From Paraburkholderia tropica (lineage in GTDB: Bacteria > Pseudomonadota > Gammaproteobacteria > Burkholderiales > Burkholderiaceae), in the NCBI RefSeq assembly GCF_900109265.1, contig NZ_FNZM01000011.1, forward strand, positions 186,001 through 250,000: DNA of 64,000 bases, given 5' to 3'. The notes beneath the pieces were generated by a model. That model did no database searches and was not told where the DNA came from. It saw nothing but the letters and a program-made list of their open reading frames with translations. The translations under genes were made by a program, and so were the position numbers. This document shows positions 8,730 through 15,620 of the stretch, piece after piece. Position 1 is the first letter of the stretch, and each line of letters begins with the position of its first letter.

Positions 8730-8759
8730 CTTGAAACCCGCGCCGCGCGCCCCCATTTA
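8730..8759 (+). promoter_or_regulatory. Sigma-32 (RpoH) heat-shock promoter of htpG
   Basis: CTTGAAA at 8730-8736, a 14-nt spacer and CCCCATTTA from 8751 match the RpoH consensus (CTTGAAA, 13-15 nt, CCCCATNT) at essentially every position. Transcription would begin near 8766, giving a leader of about 95 nt before htpG. Confidence 0.88.
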
Positions 8760-8860
8760 TGCGCGCATTACGCCGCGAACTGTCGCTTGAAACGACTCGC
8801 GCACGCGGCTTTGAGTTCAACGCATTGCAACGCAATTACAACGAACGAGGACTCTCGAAC

Positions 8861-10768
8861 ATGGCACAAGAAACCATGAGCTTCCAGGCGGAAGTGAAAC
8901 AGCTTCTGCACCTGATGATCCATTCGCTGTACAGCAACAAGGAAATTTTCCTGCGCGAACTGGTCTCGAACGCCTCCGACGCCGCCGACAAGCTGCGCTT
9001 CGAAGCGCTCGAAAACAGCGCGCTCTACGAAAACGATCCGAACCTGCACATCCGCGTGGGTTACGACAAGGCGGCGCGCACCGTCACGATCGAGGACAAC
9101 GGCATCGGCATGAGCCACGACGAAGCCGTCGCGAACCTCGGCACGATCGCGCGCTCGGGCACCAAGGAGTTCTTCGGCAAGCTCTCGGGCGACCAGAAGA
9201 AGGACGCGGCGCTGATCGGCCAGTTCGGCGTGGGCTTCTATTCGGGCTTTATCGTCGCCGACAAGATCACCGTGGAAACGCGCCGCGCGGGTCTGCCCGC
9301 GAGCGAAGGCGTGCGCTGGGAAAGCGCGGGCGAGGGCGAATTCTCGGTCGACAAGATCGAGCGCGCGCAACGCGGCACCACCATCACGCTGCATCTGCGC
9401 GAAGGCGAGGACGAACTGCTGTCGTCGCACAAGCTCAAGAGCATCATCCAGAAGTACTCGGATCACGTCGGTCTGCCGATCGAAATGAAGGCCGAGGAAT
9501 GGGACGCCGAAAAGAGCGAGATGGTCACGAAGGACGAGTTCGAGACCATCAACCAGGCGAGCGCGCTGTGGACGCGTTCGAAGAGCGAGATCAGCGACGA
9601 GCAGTATCAGCAGTTCTATCAGCATCTCGCGCACGATCACGAGAACCCGCTCGCGTGGACGCATAACCGCGTCGAAGGCCGCAGCGAATACACGCAACTG
9701 CTTTACGTGCCCGCGCACGCGCCGTTCGACATGTGGAACCGCGACCACAAGAGCGGCCTGAAGCTCTACGTGAAGCGCGTCTTCATCATGGATGACGCCG
9801 AGCAGTTGCTGCCGAACTATCTGCGCTTCGTGAAGGGCGTGGTCGATTCGGCGGATCTGCCGCTGAACGTCTCGCGCGAAATCCTCCAGGAAAGCCGCGA
9901 CGTGAAGGCGATTCGCGACGGCGTGACCAAGCGCGTGCTGTCGATGCTCGAAGAACTCGCGAACGCGCAGACCGACGCCGAAGCGAAGGACGAGGACAAG
10001 GCGAAGTTTGCCGGCTTCTGGAGCGAGTTCGGCCAGGTGCTCAAGGAAGGCGTGGGCGAAGATCACGCGAACAAGGACCGCATCGCGAAGCTGCTGCGTT
10101 TTGCGTCGACGCACAACGACACGGCCGAGCAGAGCGTTTCGCTCGCCGACTACGTCGCGCGCATGAAGCCCGAGCAGTCGAAGATCTACTACGTGACCGC
10201 CGACACCTGGCAGGCCGCGACCCACAGCCCGCACCTCGAAGTGTTCCGCAAGAAGGGCGTGGAAGTGCTGCTGCTGACGGACCGCGTCGACGAATGGATG
10301 CTGTCGTTCCTGAACGAATTCGACGGCAAGCCGCTCGCGAGCGTGGCGCGCGGCGACCTCGATCTGGGCGCGCTCAACGACGAGGAAAAGCAGCAGCAGG
10401 AGAAGGTCAGCGAAGAACTCAAGCCGCTCGTCGAGCAGATGAAGGAAGCGCTCAAGGACAAGGCCAAGGACGTGCGTCTGACGTTCCGCCTGACCGATTC
10501 GCCGTCCTGCCTCGTGGCCGACGACAACGACATGAGCGGCTATCTGCAGCGCATGCTCAAGGCCGCGGGCCAGCAGGCGCCGCAGATGCAGCCGATTCTC
10601 GAAGTGAATCCGGAGCATCCGCTCGTCAAGGCGCTGCATGCCGATGACGCGAATTTCGCGGACTGGTGCCATCTGCTGTTCGATCAGGCGATGCTGGCCG
10701 AAGGCGGCTCGCTCGAAGATCCGGCGAGCTTCGTGAAGCGCACGAATGCGTTGTTGCTGGCGCGCTAA
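8861..10768 (+). CDS. htpG: Molecular chaperone HtpG (bacterial Hsp90)
   Basis: 635-residue ATP-dependent chaperone. The N-terminal GHKL ATPase domain has LRELVSNASDAADKLRF, the IEDNGIGMSHDEAVANLGTI loop and GQFGVGFYSGFIVADKI. The middle domain carries the conserved RVFIMDDAEQLLPNYLRFVKG stretch and NVSREILQ, and the C-terminal dimerisation domain is complete. The start MAQETMSF at 8861 has an AGG ribosome site about 10 nt upstream; an in-frame ATG further up is not conserved. It is transcribed alone from a sigma-32 promoter and followed by a strong bidirectional terminator. Function is cytosolic protein folding under heat stress. Confidence 0.98.
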   Translation: MAQETMSFQAEVKQLLHLMIHSLYSNKEIFLRELVSNASDAADKLRFEALENSALYENDPNLHIRVGYDKAARTVTIEDNGIGMSHDEAVANLGTIARSGTKEFFGKLSGDQKKDAALIGQFGVGFYSGFIVADKITVETRRAGLPASEGVRWESAGEGEFSVDKIERAQRGTTITLHLREGEDELLSSHKLKSIIQKYSDHVGLPIEMKAEEWDAEKSEMVTKDEFETINQASALWTRSKSEISDEQYQQFYQHLAHDHENPLAWTHNRVEGRSEYTQLLYVPAHAPFDMWNRDHKSGLKLYVKRVFIMDDAEQLLPNYLRFVKGVVDSADLPLNVSREILQESRDVKAIRDGVTKRVLSMLEELANAQTDAEAKDEDKAKFAGFWSEFGQVLKEGVGEDHANKDRIAKLLRFASTHNDTAEQSVSLADYVARMKPEQSKIYYVTADTWQAATHSPHLEVFRKKGVEVLLLTDRVDEWMLSFLNEFDGKPLASVARGDLDLGALNDEEKQQQEKVSEELKPLVEQMKEALKDKAKDVRLTFRLTDSPSCLVADDNDMSGYLQRMLKAAGQQAPQMQPILEVNPEHPLVKALHADDANFADWCHLLFDQAMLAEGGSLEDPASFVKRTNALLLAR

Positions 10769-10795
10769 GTCGTAGCGCCGGAGCGCCGACGCAAG

Positions 10796-10833
10796 AAAAA
10801 GCGCGCCGCAGGGAAGCCTGCGGCGTGCTTTTT
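10796..10833. terminator. Bidirectional terminator between htpG and the 85-aa gene
   Basis: AAAAAGC-type arm, CGCCGCAGG stem, GAAG loop, CCTGCGGCG and TGCTTTTT. The A-tract/T-tract symmetry lets it serve both convergent genes. Confidence 0.85.
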
Positions 10834-11089
10834 ATTTGGCCTTGCGCTCCTTGCTGGATTGCGCAAGCACCGATGCCGCGAGCGTCCTGGTCTCCGCCGA
10901 ATATTTCGGGCTGTGCAGGACTTCGCTCGCCTCGTGCTCCATCGTGGCGCCGGTCTGTTTGGATGTGTGTGATTGCGCGAGCGCCGAGCCGGCCAGGCGC
11001 TTCTTGATCGCGGACGCCTTGGGGTCATGCAGCGTTTGCGCTGCGAGACGACTGACTTTTTGCGAAGTCTGCTTCCGGGTGTCTGCCAT
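10832..11089 (-). CDS. Small two-repeat helical protein of unknown function
   Basis: 85 residues from MADTRKQTSQKV; an in-frame ATG at 11185 with an AGGA site would give 117 residues, so the start is uncertain. The sequence contains two imperfect copies of about 30 residues sharing a pattern of A..LHDPK.SA....LA.S.LAQS (about residues 8-40 and 52-82). It is rich in Lys, Ala, Ser and Gln and likely all-helical and basic. I recall similar small proteins in Burkholderia but know no function. It lies convergent to htpG and divergent from ubiC. Codon third positions are less GC-rich than in neighbours. Confidence 0.72.
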   Translation of the reverse strand: MADTRKQTSQKVSRLAAQTLHDPKASAIKKRLAGSALAQSHTSKQTGATMEHEASEVLHSPKYSAETRTLAASVLAQSSKERKAK

Positions 11090-11211
11090 GCGAGTCTTCT
11101 GGTGCACCGACCGTGTCTGGCGGGGGGCGGCAGAATGCACGTCGGTGTATCCGGCAGTTTTCCGCGTCCCATGCCGTGCTGCCATACGAATCGTCCTAAC
11201 TGTGCGCAGCC

Positions 11212-11217
11212 TATAAT
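11212..11217 (+). promoter_or_regulatory. -10 box TATAAT abutting ubiC start (leaderless candidate)
   Basis: A consensus TATAAT ends six bases before the ubiC ATG, so transcription would start at or next to the start codon. There is no Shine-Dalgarno in the remaining six bases. The -35 region is weak. Confidence 0.5.
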
Positions 11218-11223
11218 CGCGCC

Positions 11224-11931
11224 ATGCCTATCCGATTCGATGCCGCCGACGCGCACTGGCGCGTCGCGCCCCTCGCGGCCTTCAGCGCCGCCCAGAAAGA
11301 CTGGCTCACGCGCGGCGGTTCGCTCACCGCGCATTTGCGCACGCTCGGCCAGGTTCGGGTGCGCGTGACGCGCGAAGCCGTCGATATGCCCTGGTCCGAC
11401 GAATGTGCCGCACTCGGTCTCGCGCCGCGCGAGCGCGCATGGGTGCGCGAGATCGTGCTCGAAGTCGATGGCGTGCCGTTCGTGGCGGCGCATAGCGCGA
11501 CGCCGCTTGGTGCGAGTCACGGCGTCTGGCAGGCCATGCGGCGCTTGCGCACGCGCCCGCTCGCCGAACTGCTTTACAGCGATAGCGGCGTGGCGCGTTC
11601 GGCGCTGGTGAGCCGGCGCGTGAGCGCGCGGCATCCGCTGCATGCGCTCGCAGCGCGCGAAATCGGCGAGACCGGTTCTGCCTGCGCGCATGCGCCGCAT
11701 GCGTTCGTCGCGCGGCGTTCGGTGTTCGAGCGTCACGGCAAGCCGCTGCTCGTCACCGAATGCATGCTGCCCGCGCTGTGGGCGTATCTTGCGGAGTCGG
11801 CTGGCAAGGCGTCGGCCGCGCATACGTCGCATACGTCACATTCGGCGCGCGAGCGCGGTCCGCTCGGACATACGGCTTCGCGTGCGCATCAAGGTGCGCA
11901 TCAACACCTCCCTCCCGGCGCGCCGCGCTGA
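11224..11931 (+). CDS. ubiC: Chorismate--pyruvate lyase UbiC
   Basis: Catalyses chorismate to 4-hydroxybenzoate plus pyruvate, the first committed step of ubiquinone synthesis. 235 residues, longer than the usual 165-190. The core has W/R in RAWVREIVLE (Arg75) and the conserved GKPLLVTECMLPALW with Glu179, equivalent to the substrate-binding Arg and Glu of the E. coli enzyme. After about residue 198 the protein continues into a His/Ala/Ser-rich tail (HTSHTSHS ... HQGAHQHLPPGAPR) encoded by short tandem repeats, not part of the fold. The ATG at 11224 is preceded by TATAAT and no ribosome site. The glycosylase gene follows on the same strand 18 bp downstream. Confidence 0.92.
   Translation: MPIRFDAADAHWRVAPLAAFSAAQKDWLTRGGSLTAHLRTLGQVRVRVTREAVDMPWSDECAALGLAPRERAWVREIVLEVDGVPFVAAHSATPLGASHGVWQAMRRLRTRPLAELLYSDSGVARSALVSRRVSARHPLHALAAREIGETGSACAHAPHAFVARRSVFERHGKPLLVTECMLPALWAYLAESAGKASAAHTSHTSHSARERGPLGHTASRAHQGAHQHLPPGAPR
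11820..11905. repeat. Short in-frame tandem repeats in ubiC 3' end
   Basis: A 9-bp unit (CATACGTCG) occurs about three times at 11821-11847. A 12-bp unit GTGCGCATCAAG/GTGCGCATCAAC occurs twice at 11882-11905. Both are in frame and create the His-rich tail of UbiC. Confidence 0.6.
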
Positions 11932-11949
11932 ATCGCATTGCGCTCGCCC

Positions 11950-12489
11950 ATGTCGTTCAAACGCTGCTTCCCGCCTGTCGTCGATGCGCACACGCGCGTG
12001 CTGATTCTCGGCAGCCTGCCGGGCGAGGCGTCGCTCGCGCATCAGCAGTATTACGCGCACAAGCAGAATAAATTCTGGGCGCTGGTGGGAGACGTGATCG
12101 GCGCGGACCTCGTGGCGATGGAATACGACGCGCGTTTGCAGGCGCTGCGTGCGAATCGGGTCGGATTGTGGGACGTGGTGGCCGAGGCGCGCCGCGAAGG
12201 CAGTCTCGACGCCGCGATCCGCGACCACGCCGGCAACGATCTCGTCACGCTGATCAAGAGCCTGCCCGCGCTCGAAGCGATCGCGTTCAACGGCGGCACG
12301 GCGGCGCGCATCGGCGAGCGCATTCTGGGCGCGCACGCGCCGCGCCTCGCGATCCTGCATCTGCCGTCGAGCAGCCCGGCGTACGCGTCGATGAACTTCG
12401 CGGCGAAACTGGTGGCGTGGCGTGCGATCGGCGCATTCGCGGGCAAGCCGGACGACTCGGCGCGTCGCCGGGATGCCGGGGCCGCGTAA
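11950..12489 (+). CDS. DNA-deoxyinosine glycosylase (MUG/UDG superfamily)
   Basis: 179-residue base-excision repair enzyme of the uracil-DNA-glycosylase fold. Motif 1 is LILGSLPGEASL near the N-terminus and motif 2 is LHLPSSSPAYASM near residue 140; this pairing is that of the family annotated as DNA-deoxyinosine glycosylase, which removes hypoxanthine and sometimes uracil. The NKFWALVGDVIG and NRVGLWDVV segments are also typical. The ATG at 11950 is chosen over an upstream TTG because MSFKRCFPPV is the conserved beginning. It lies 18 bp after ubiC, in the same direction and possibly cotranscribed. Confidence 0.88.
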   Translation: MSFKRCFPPVVDAHTRVLILGSLPGEASLAHQQYYAHKQNKFWALVGDVIGADLVAMEYDARLQALRANRVGLWDVVAEARREGSLDAAIRDHAGNDLVTLIKSLPALEAIAFNGGTAARIGERILGAHAPRLAILHLPSSSPAYASMNFAAKLVAWRAIGAFAGKPDDSARRRDAGAA

Positions 12490-12570
12490 GCGCACTGCAA
12501 TCTCGCCGCGCTAGCATGCTCCCGCGCACGCCGAGGTGCGCATTCATTATCGACGGGACACGAAACCACA

Positions 12571-13152
12571 ATGAACAAGAAACGCCTGCTCCTGCTCGCT
12601 TTTCCCTGCGCGCTCGCACTGGCCGCCTGCGCTTCCGACGAGCCGGCCGCCGCCGGTCCGCAGGTGCATCCTTCACCCGAAGCCGTGATGAGCCGCTGCC
12701 TCGCGTCGGTCACCGAAAGCGGCGCGCCCGCGCCTACCGAAGCCACGCTGGACGCGCGGCAGTGGGAGCGCTACGTGAACTGCAAACTCGGCGGCAATAT
12801 GTTTTCGAATCCGAAGAAAGTGTCGGTGGACACCGAGGCCGTGGTGTCGATCCGCGCCGCGCCTGACGGCCGCATTCTTTCCGTGAAGCTGCTGCATTCG
12901 AGCGGCAATCACGATTACGACAAGGCCGTCGAGCGCGCCATCGACGTCGCCACGCCGTTGCCGCCGGTGCCGACGGCCTTGCACATCGCGCGCATCGACC
13001 TGCACTTTCATCCGGTGAGCGTGAATCCGCTCGCACTGCAATCGAGCGGGCCGGCGATCGGCGGCATGAACGTGGGCGTCGGCATCAGCGATCAGAGTCA
13101 TTGGCGCGCGGAGCACTGCAACATCGTGAACGGGGTGAGCGCTTGCGATTGA
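12571..13152 (+). CDS. Lipoprotein with TonB/TolA C-terminal-like domain
   Basis: 193 residues starting MNKKRLLLL; a signal peptide ends in the lipobox LAAC (Cys20), so the mature protein is lipid-anchored. The middle (VVSIRAAPDGRILSVKLLHSSG ... YDKAVERAI ... PLPPVP) matches the pattern of the TonB/TolA C-terminal domain, which normally binds envelope partners. No energising TM helix or long spacer is present, so it is not a TonB protein itself. Function unknown; an envelope-associated binding role is inferred. Promoter and terminator are not evident. Confidence 0.8.
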   Translation: MNKKRLLLLAFPCALALAACASDEPAAAGPQVHPSPEAVMSRCLASVTESGAPAPTEATLDARQWERYVNCKLGGNMFSNPKKVSVDTEAVVSIRAAPDGRILSVKLLHSSGNHDYDKAVERAIDVATPLPPVPTALHIARIDLHFHPVSVNPLALQSSGPAIGGMNVGVGISDQSHWRAEHCNIVNGVSACD

Positions 13153-13348
13153 ACGTCGGCTGTTCGTGATTGCAGGGCTTTTTTCGTGGTGTTTTGTCGC
13201 GCGATTGTGGTGTTAAGGCCGCGTCATTGCCGTGTAATTGCAGCGCGATGCGCGGCGAATGCTATGCTCTCGGTCGCCCCCGCAGTCGCGCTGCAGATGT
13301 GCTGTTGCCGCGGCTGCTTTTGCTCCTTCCAAGCATCGCATTTTCCAC

Positions 13349-15040
13349 ATGACGACTCTGATCAAGCGCGCTTCGGCTGAGGCCCGCGCATTCAACAAAA
13401 CCGACGCTGCCGAGAGCGCGCCGACGACCGGAACGACGCCGGAAACCGACGCGCCGCAGCAGATCGAGGCAGCGCCGCAAGCCGAGGCTGCGGTGCAGGC
13501 AGCGGCGCCGGCCGCCGTCGAAGCCGCACCGGCTGCGGTGGCGGAAGTGACGGAAGCGGCGCAAGCGCCGGCAGCGGTCGAAGCCGCGCCAGCCGTCGTG
13601 GCAGCCGAAGCTGCGCCGGCAGTCGTCGAAGCGCCGAAGCAGGCGGCAGTCAAGCCTGCTGCGAAGCGCGCTGCGAAGCCTGTCGCCAAGCCGGAAGCGA
13701 AGCCTGTCGCTGAAGTAGCAGCGAAGGCTGAAGCGAAGCCGGTTGCGAAGAAGGCAGCGAAGCCCGCAGCGAAGGTGGATGCGACGCCGGTTGCAAAGGC
13801 AGAAGCCAAGCCCGCCGCAAAGAAGGCAGCGAAGCCTGCGGTAAAGGCGGAAGTCAAGCCGGTCGCGAAGCCTGCCGCTGAAGTGGCGGCGAAGGCTGAA
13901 GCAAAGCCGGTTGAGAAGAAGGCAGCGAAGCCTGCGGTGAAGGCGGAAGCGAAGCCCGCAGCGAAGGTGGATGCGACGCCGGTTGCAAAGGCAGAAGCCA
14001 AGCCCGTCTCGAAGAAGGCAGCGAAGCCCGCAGCGAAGGCAGAAGCCAAGCCCGCAGCACGCGTGAAGCGCGCGCCGGTTGCTGCCACGGTCGTTGCAGA
14101 AGCAGCAGCGCCGAAGGCCGCAAAGGCAGAAAAAGCCGCCAAGCCGACCAAGGCAGCCAAACCCGCTAAACCGGCCAAGGCGATCAAACCCGCCAAGTCC
14201 ACCAAGCTCGCGCGCCGCGCCGCCCTGGCCGCGGAAGAACTCGAACACGCACCGGTCATCGAAAAGCCGCGCAAGCCGCGCTTCGCACCGGTCACGTTCT
14301 CGGAAGAGGGCGGCGTGCGCTACCTGCACTTCGGCACCGAATGGGTGCAAGGCGCGATGCGTCTGTCGAAGCCGCAGCACATCGAACTCGAATACGCGCA
14401 GCAGATGATGGCCTGGCTGCTGTTCCTCGCGACGCCCGCGCGCATCGTGCAACTCGGTCTGGGCGCCGCGGCGCTGACCAAGTTCGCGCATCGCTACCTG
14501 CGTCCCGCGAAGGTCGAGGCGATCGAGCTGAACCCGGCGGTCGTGGTGGCCGCGCGCACGATGTTCGATCTGCCGATGGACGACGCGCGCCTCGCCGTGC
14601 GTGAACTCGACGCATGGGACTTCGTGCAGGACCGCTCGAACCACGGCACGGTCGGCGCACTGCAAATCGACATCTACGACGCGACCGCACGCGGTCCGGT
14701 GCTCGACAGCGTGGCGTTCTACCGCGCCGCGCGCGCCTGTCTCGCGGAGGCGGGCGTCGCGACGATCAACCTGTTCGGCGACCACCCGAGCTACGTGCGC
14801 AACATGAAGCGCCTGAAGGAAGCCTTCGACGGCCGCGTGATCGCGCTGCCCGAAGTGCACGACGGCAATCGCGTCGCGCTGGCGTTCTCGGGTCCGGCGC
14901 TCGACGTGAGCTGGACGGCGCTCGAAAAGCGTGCGCGCATGCTCGAAAGCAAGCTCGGCCTGCCCGCGCACCAGTGGGTCAAGGCGCTGCGCGCAGCGTG
15001 CAAGGAAATCGGCAAGGAAGGCGCGTCGTTCGCCATCTGA
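13349..15040 (+). CDS. Spermidine-synthase-fold protein with long histone-H1-like N-terminal tail
   Basis: 563 residues from MTTLIKRASAEA (start chosen as the first ATG with no conserved sequence before it). Residues about 20-100 are Ala/Glu/Pro/Val-rich; about 100-290 are Lys/Ala/Pro-rich with AKPVAKKAAKPA-type repeats like histone H1, HctB or AlgP tails. From about residue 310 there is a spermidine-synthase/SAM-methyltransferase-type Rossmann domain: VRYLHFGTEWVQGAMRLSKP, then IVQLGLGAAALTKFAHRYL (nucleotide-binding glycine loop), VEAIELNPAVV (acidic residue after strand 2) and LQIDIYDATARGP. Members of this fold without the catalytic polyamine motifs are common in Burkholderia; polyamine synthesis is not established. 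The basic tail suggests binding to nucleic acid or another polyanion (inference). It is monocistronic with a strong terminator. Confidence 0.85.
   Translation: MTTLIKRASAEARAFNKTDAAESAPTTGTTPETDAPQQIEAAPQAEAAVQAAAPAAVEAAPAAVAEVTEAAQAPAAVEAAPAVVAAEAAPAVVEAPKQAAVKPAAKRAAKPVAKPEAKPVAEVAAKAEAKPVAKKAAKPAAKVDATPVAKAEAKPAAKKAAKPAVKAEVKPVAKPAAEVAAKAEAKPVEKKAAKPAVKAEAKPAAKVDATPVAKAEAKPVSKKAAKPAAKAEAKPAARVKRAPVAATVVAEAAAPKAAKAEKAAKPTKAAKPAKPAKAIKPAKSTKLARRAALAAEELEHAPVIEKPRKPRFAPVTFSEEGGVRYLHFGTEWVQGAMRLSKPQHIELEYAQQMMAWLLFLATPARIVQLGLGAAALTKFAHRYLRPAKVEAIELNPAVVVAARTMFDLPMDDARLAVRELDAWDFVQDRSNHGTVGALQIDIYDATARGPVLDSVAFYRAARACLAEAGVATINLFGDHPSYVRNMKRLKEAFDGRVIALPEVHDGNRVALAFSGPALDVSWTALEKRARMLESKLGLPAHQWVKALRAACKEIGKEGASFAI
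13756..14006. repeat. 192-bp-spaced repeat inside the H1-like tail
   Basis: A 59-bp block is identical at 13756-13814 and 13948-14006 (offset 192 bp, 64 codons), with further diverged similarity on both sides. It encodes the two copies of the segment around AKVDATPVAKAEAKP. It indicates a recent in-frame tandem duplication. Confidence 0.85.
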
Positions 15041-15098
15041 GTCTGCTCGCCTGGTGCGTTTGTCACGTTCGTCATGTTTGTCGAGCGCACCACGAGAG

Positions 15099-15125
15099 AA
15101 ACCGGCCTTCTGGCCGGTTTTTTTT
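15099..15125 (+). terminator. Rho-independent terminator
   Basis: Nine-base-pair stem AAACCGGCC/GGCCGGTTT with a TTCT loop followed by a run of T residues, about 60 nt past the spermidine-synthase-like gene. Confidence 0.9.
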
Positions 15126-15237
15126 CGTCCCCGTTTTTTGCGCGCTTTCGGATAGCTGACGATTGCGAATCCGAAACGATGCCCACGCACCGTTCTCGCG
15201 CCTTGACAGCGCCGCCGGGGTTGGGGTCCGCCCCGGC

Positions 15238-15266
15238 TTGACCCGCTATCGGGGCCTCGCTACTCT
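15238..15266 (+). promoter_or_regulatory. Probable sigma-70 promoter of DUF3311-mctP operon
   Basis: TTGACC at 15238-15243, a 17-nt spacer, and TACTCT at 15261-15266. The start of transcription near 15273 leaves a leader of about 108 nt. A CCGGGG/CCCCGG inverted repeat lies just upstream of the -35. Confidence 0.55.
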
Positions 15267-15380
15267 TTTCAGCGCTTTCGGGGACCTTGCGAGGCACGAG
15301 CTCGCGGGCCATCGGCCCTTTCGCGGCCGTACAGGCGGCGCACCGACGTCGCATAACAACATAAGTGAGGAGGAGACGTC

Positions 15381-15620
15381 ATGGCTCACGACGCCGACGC
15401 CGGAAAAGCCAGCAAGCACTGGCTCTGGCTGCTGTTGCTGCCCTGGATCGCGATGATCTGGGTGCCGTCGTACAACAAGGTCGAACCCACATTGTGGGAC
15501 TTCCCGTTTTTCTACTGGTATCAGCTCCTCTGGGTGCTGATCAGCGCGGTCATCACCGCGCTCGTCTATCACAAGACCAAGGACCGCTCGAAGCGCGGCA
15601 ACGCGGGAGGCGCGCAATGA
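15381..15620 (+). CDS. DUF3311 small membrane protein
   Basis: 79-residue protein with two hydrophobic helices (about residues 14-30 and 44-63) and the PSYNKVEPTLWDFPFFYWYQ segment of the DUF3311 family. Members occur almost always immediately upstream of sodium:solute symporters of the MctP type and are thought to be an accessory subunit. A near-perfect AGGAGG site lies 7-12 nt before the ATG. Its stop codon overlaps the mctP start (ATGA), so the two are translationally coupled. Confidence 0.93.
   Translation: MAHDADAGKASKHWLWLLLLPWIAMIWVPSYNKVEPTLWDFPFFYWYQLLWVLISAVITALVYHKTKDRSKRGNAGGAQ

Noticed and set aside
6996..8756. Very long minus-strand open frame opposite the MocR gene
   Set aside because: It is an upstream extension of the VOC gene frame with no family similarity. 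GC-rich third positions keep antisense frames open.
8768..10672. 634-codon antisense open frame over htpG
   Set aside because: Composition is rich in Arg/His/Val as expected for the reverse frame of a GC-rich gene; htpG itself is unambiguous.
13690..14060. Repeat block considered as a CRISPR or satellite array
   Set aside because: Units are in frame, code for AKPVAKKAA-type peptide and lack unique spacers; it is a protein repeat.
13262..15190. 642-codon antisense frame over the H1-like gene with repeated Arg/Leu/Cys
   Set aside because: It mirrors the Ala/Lys repeat of the sense gene; no independent features.
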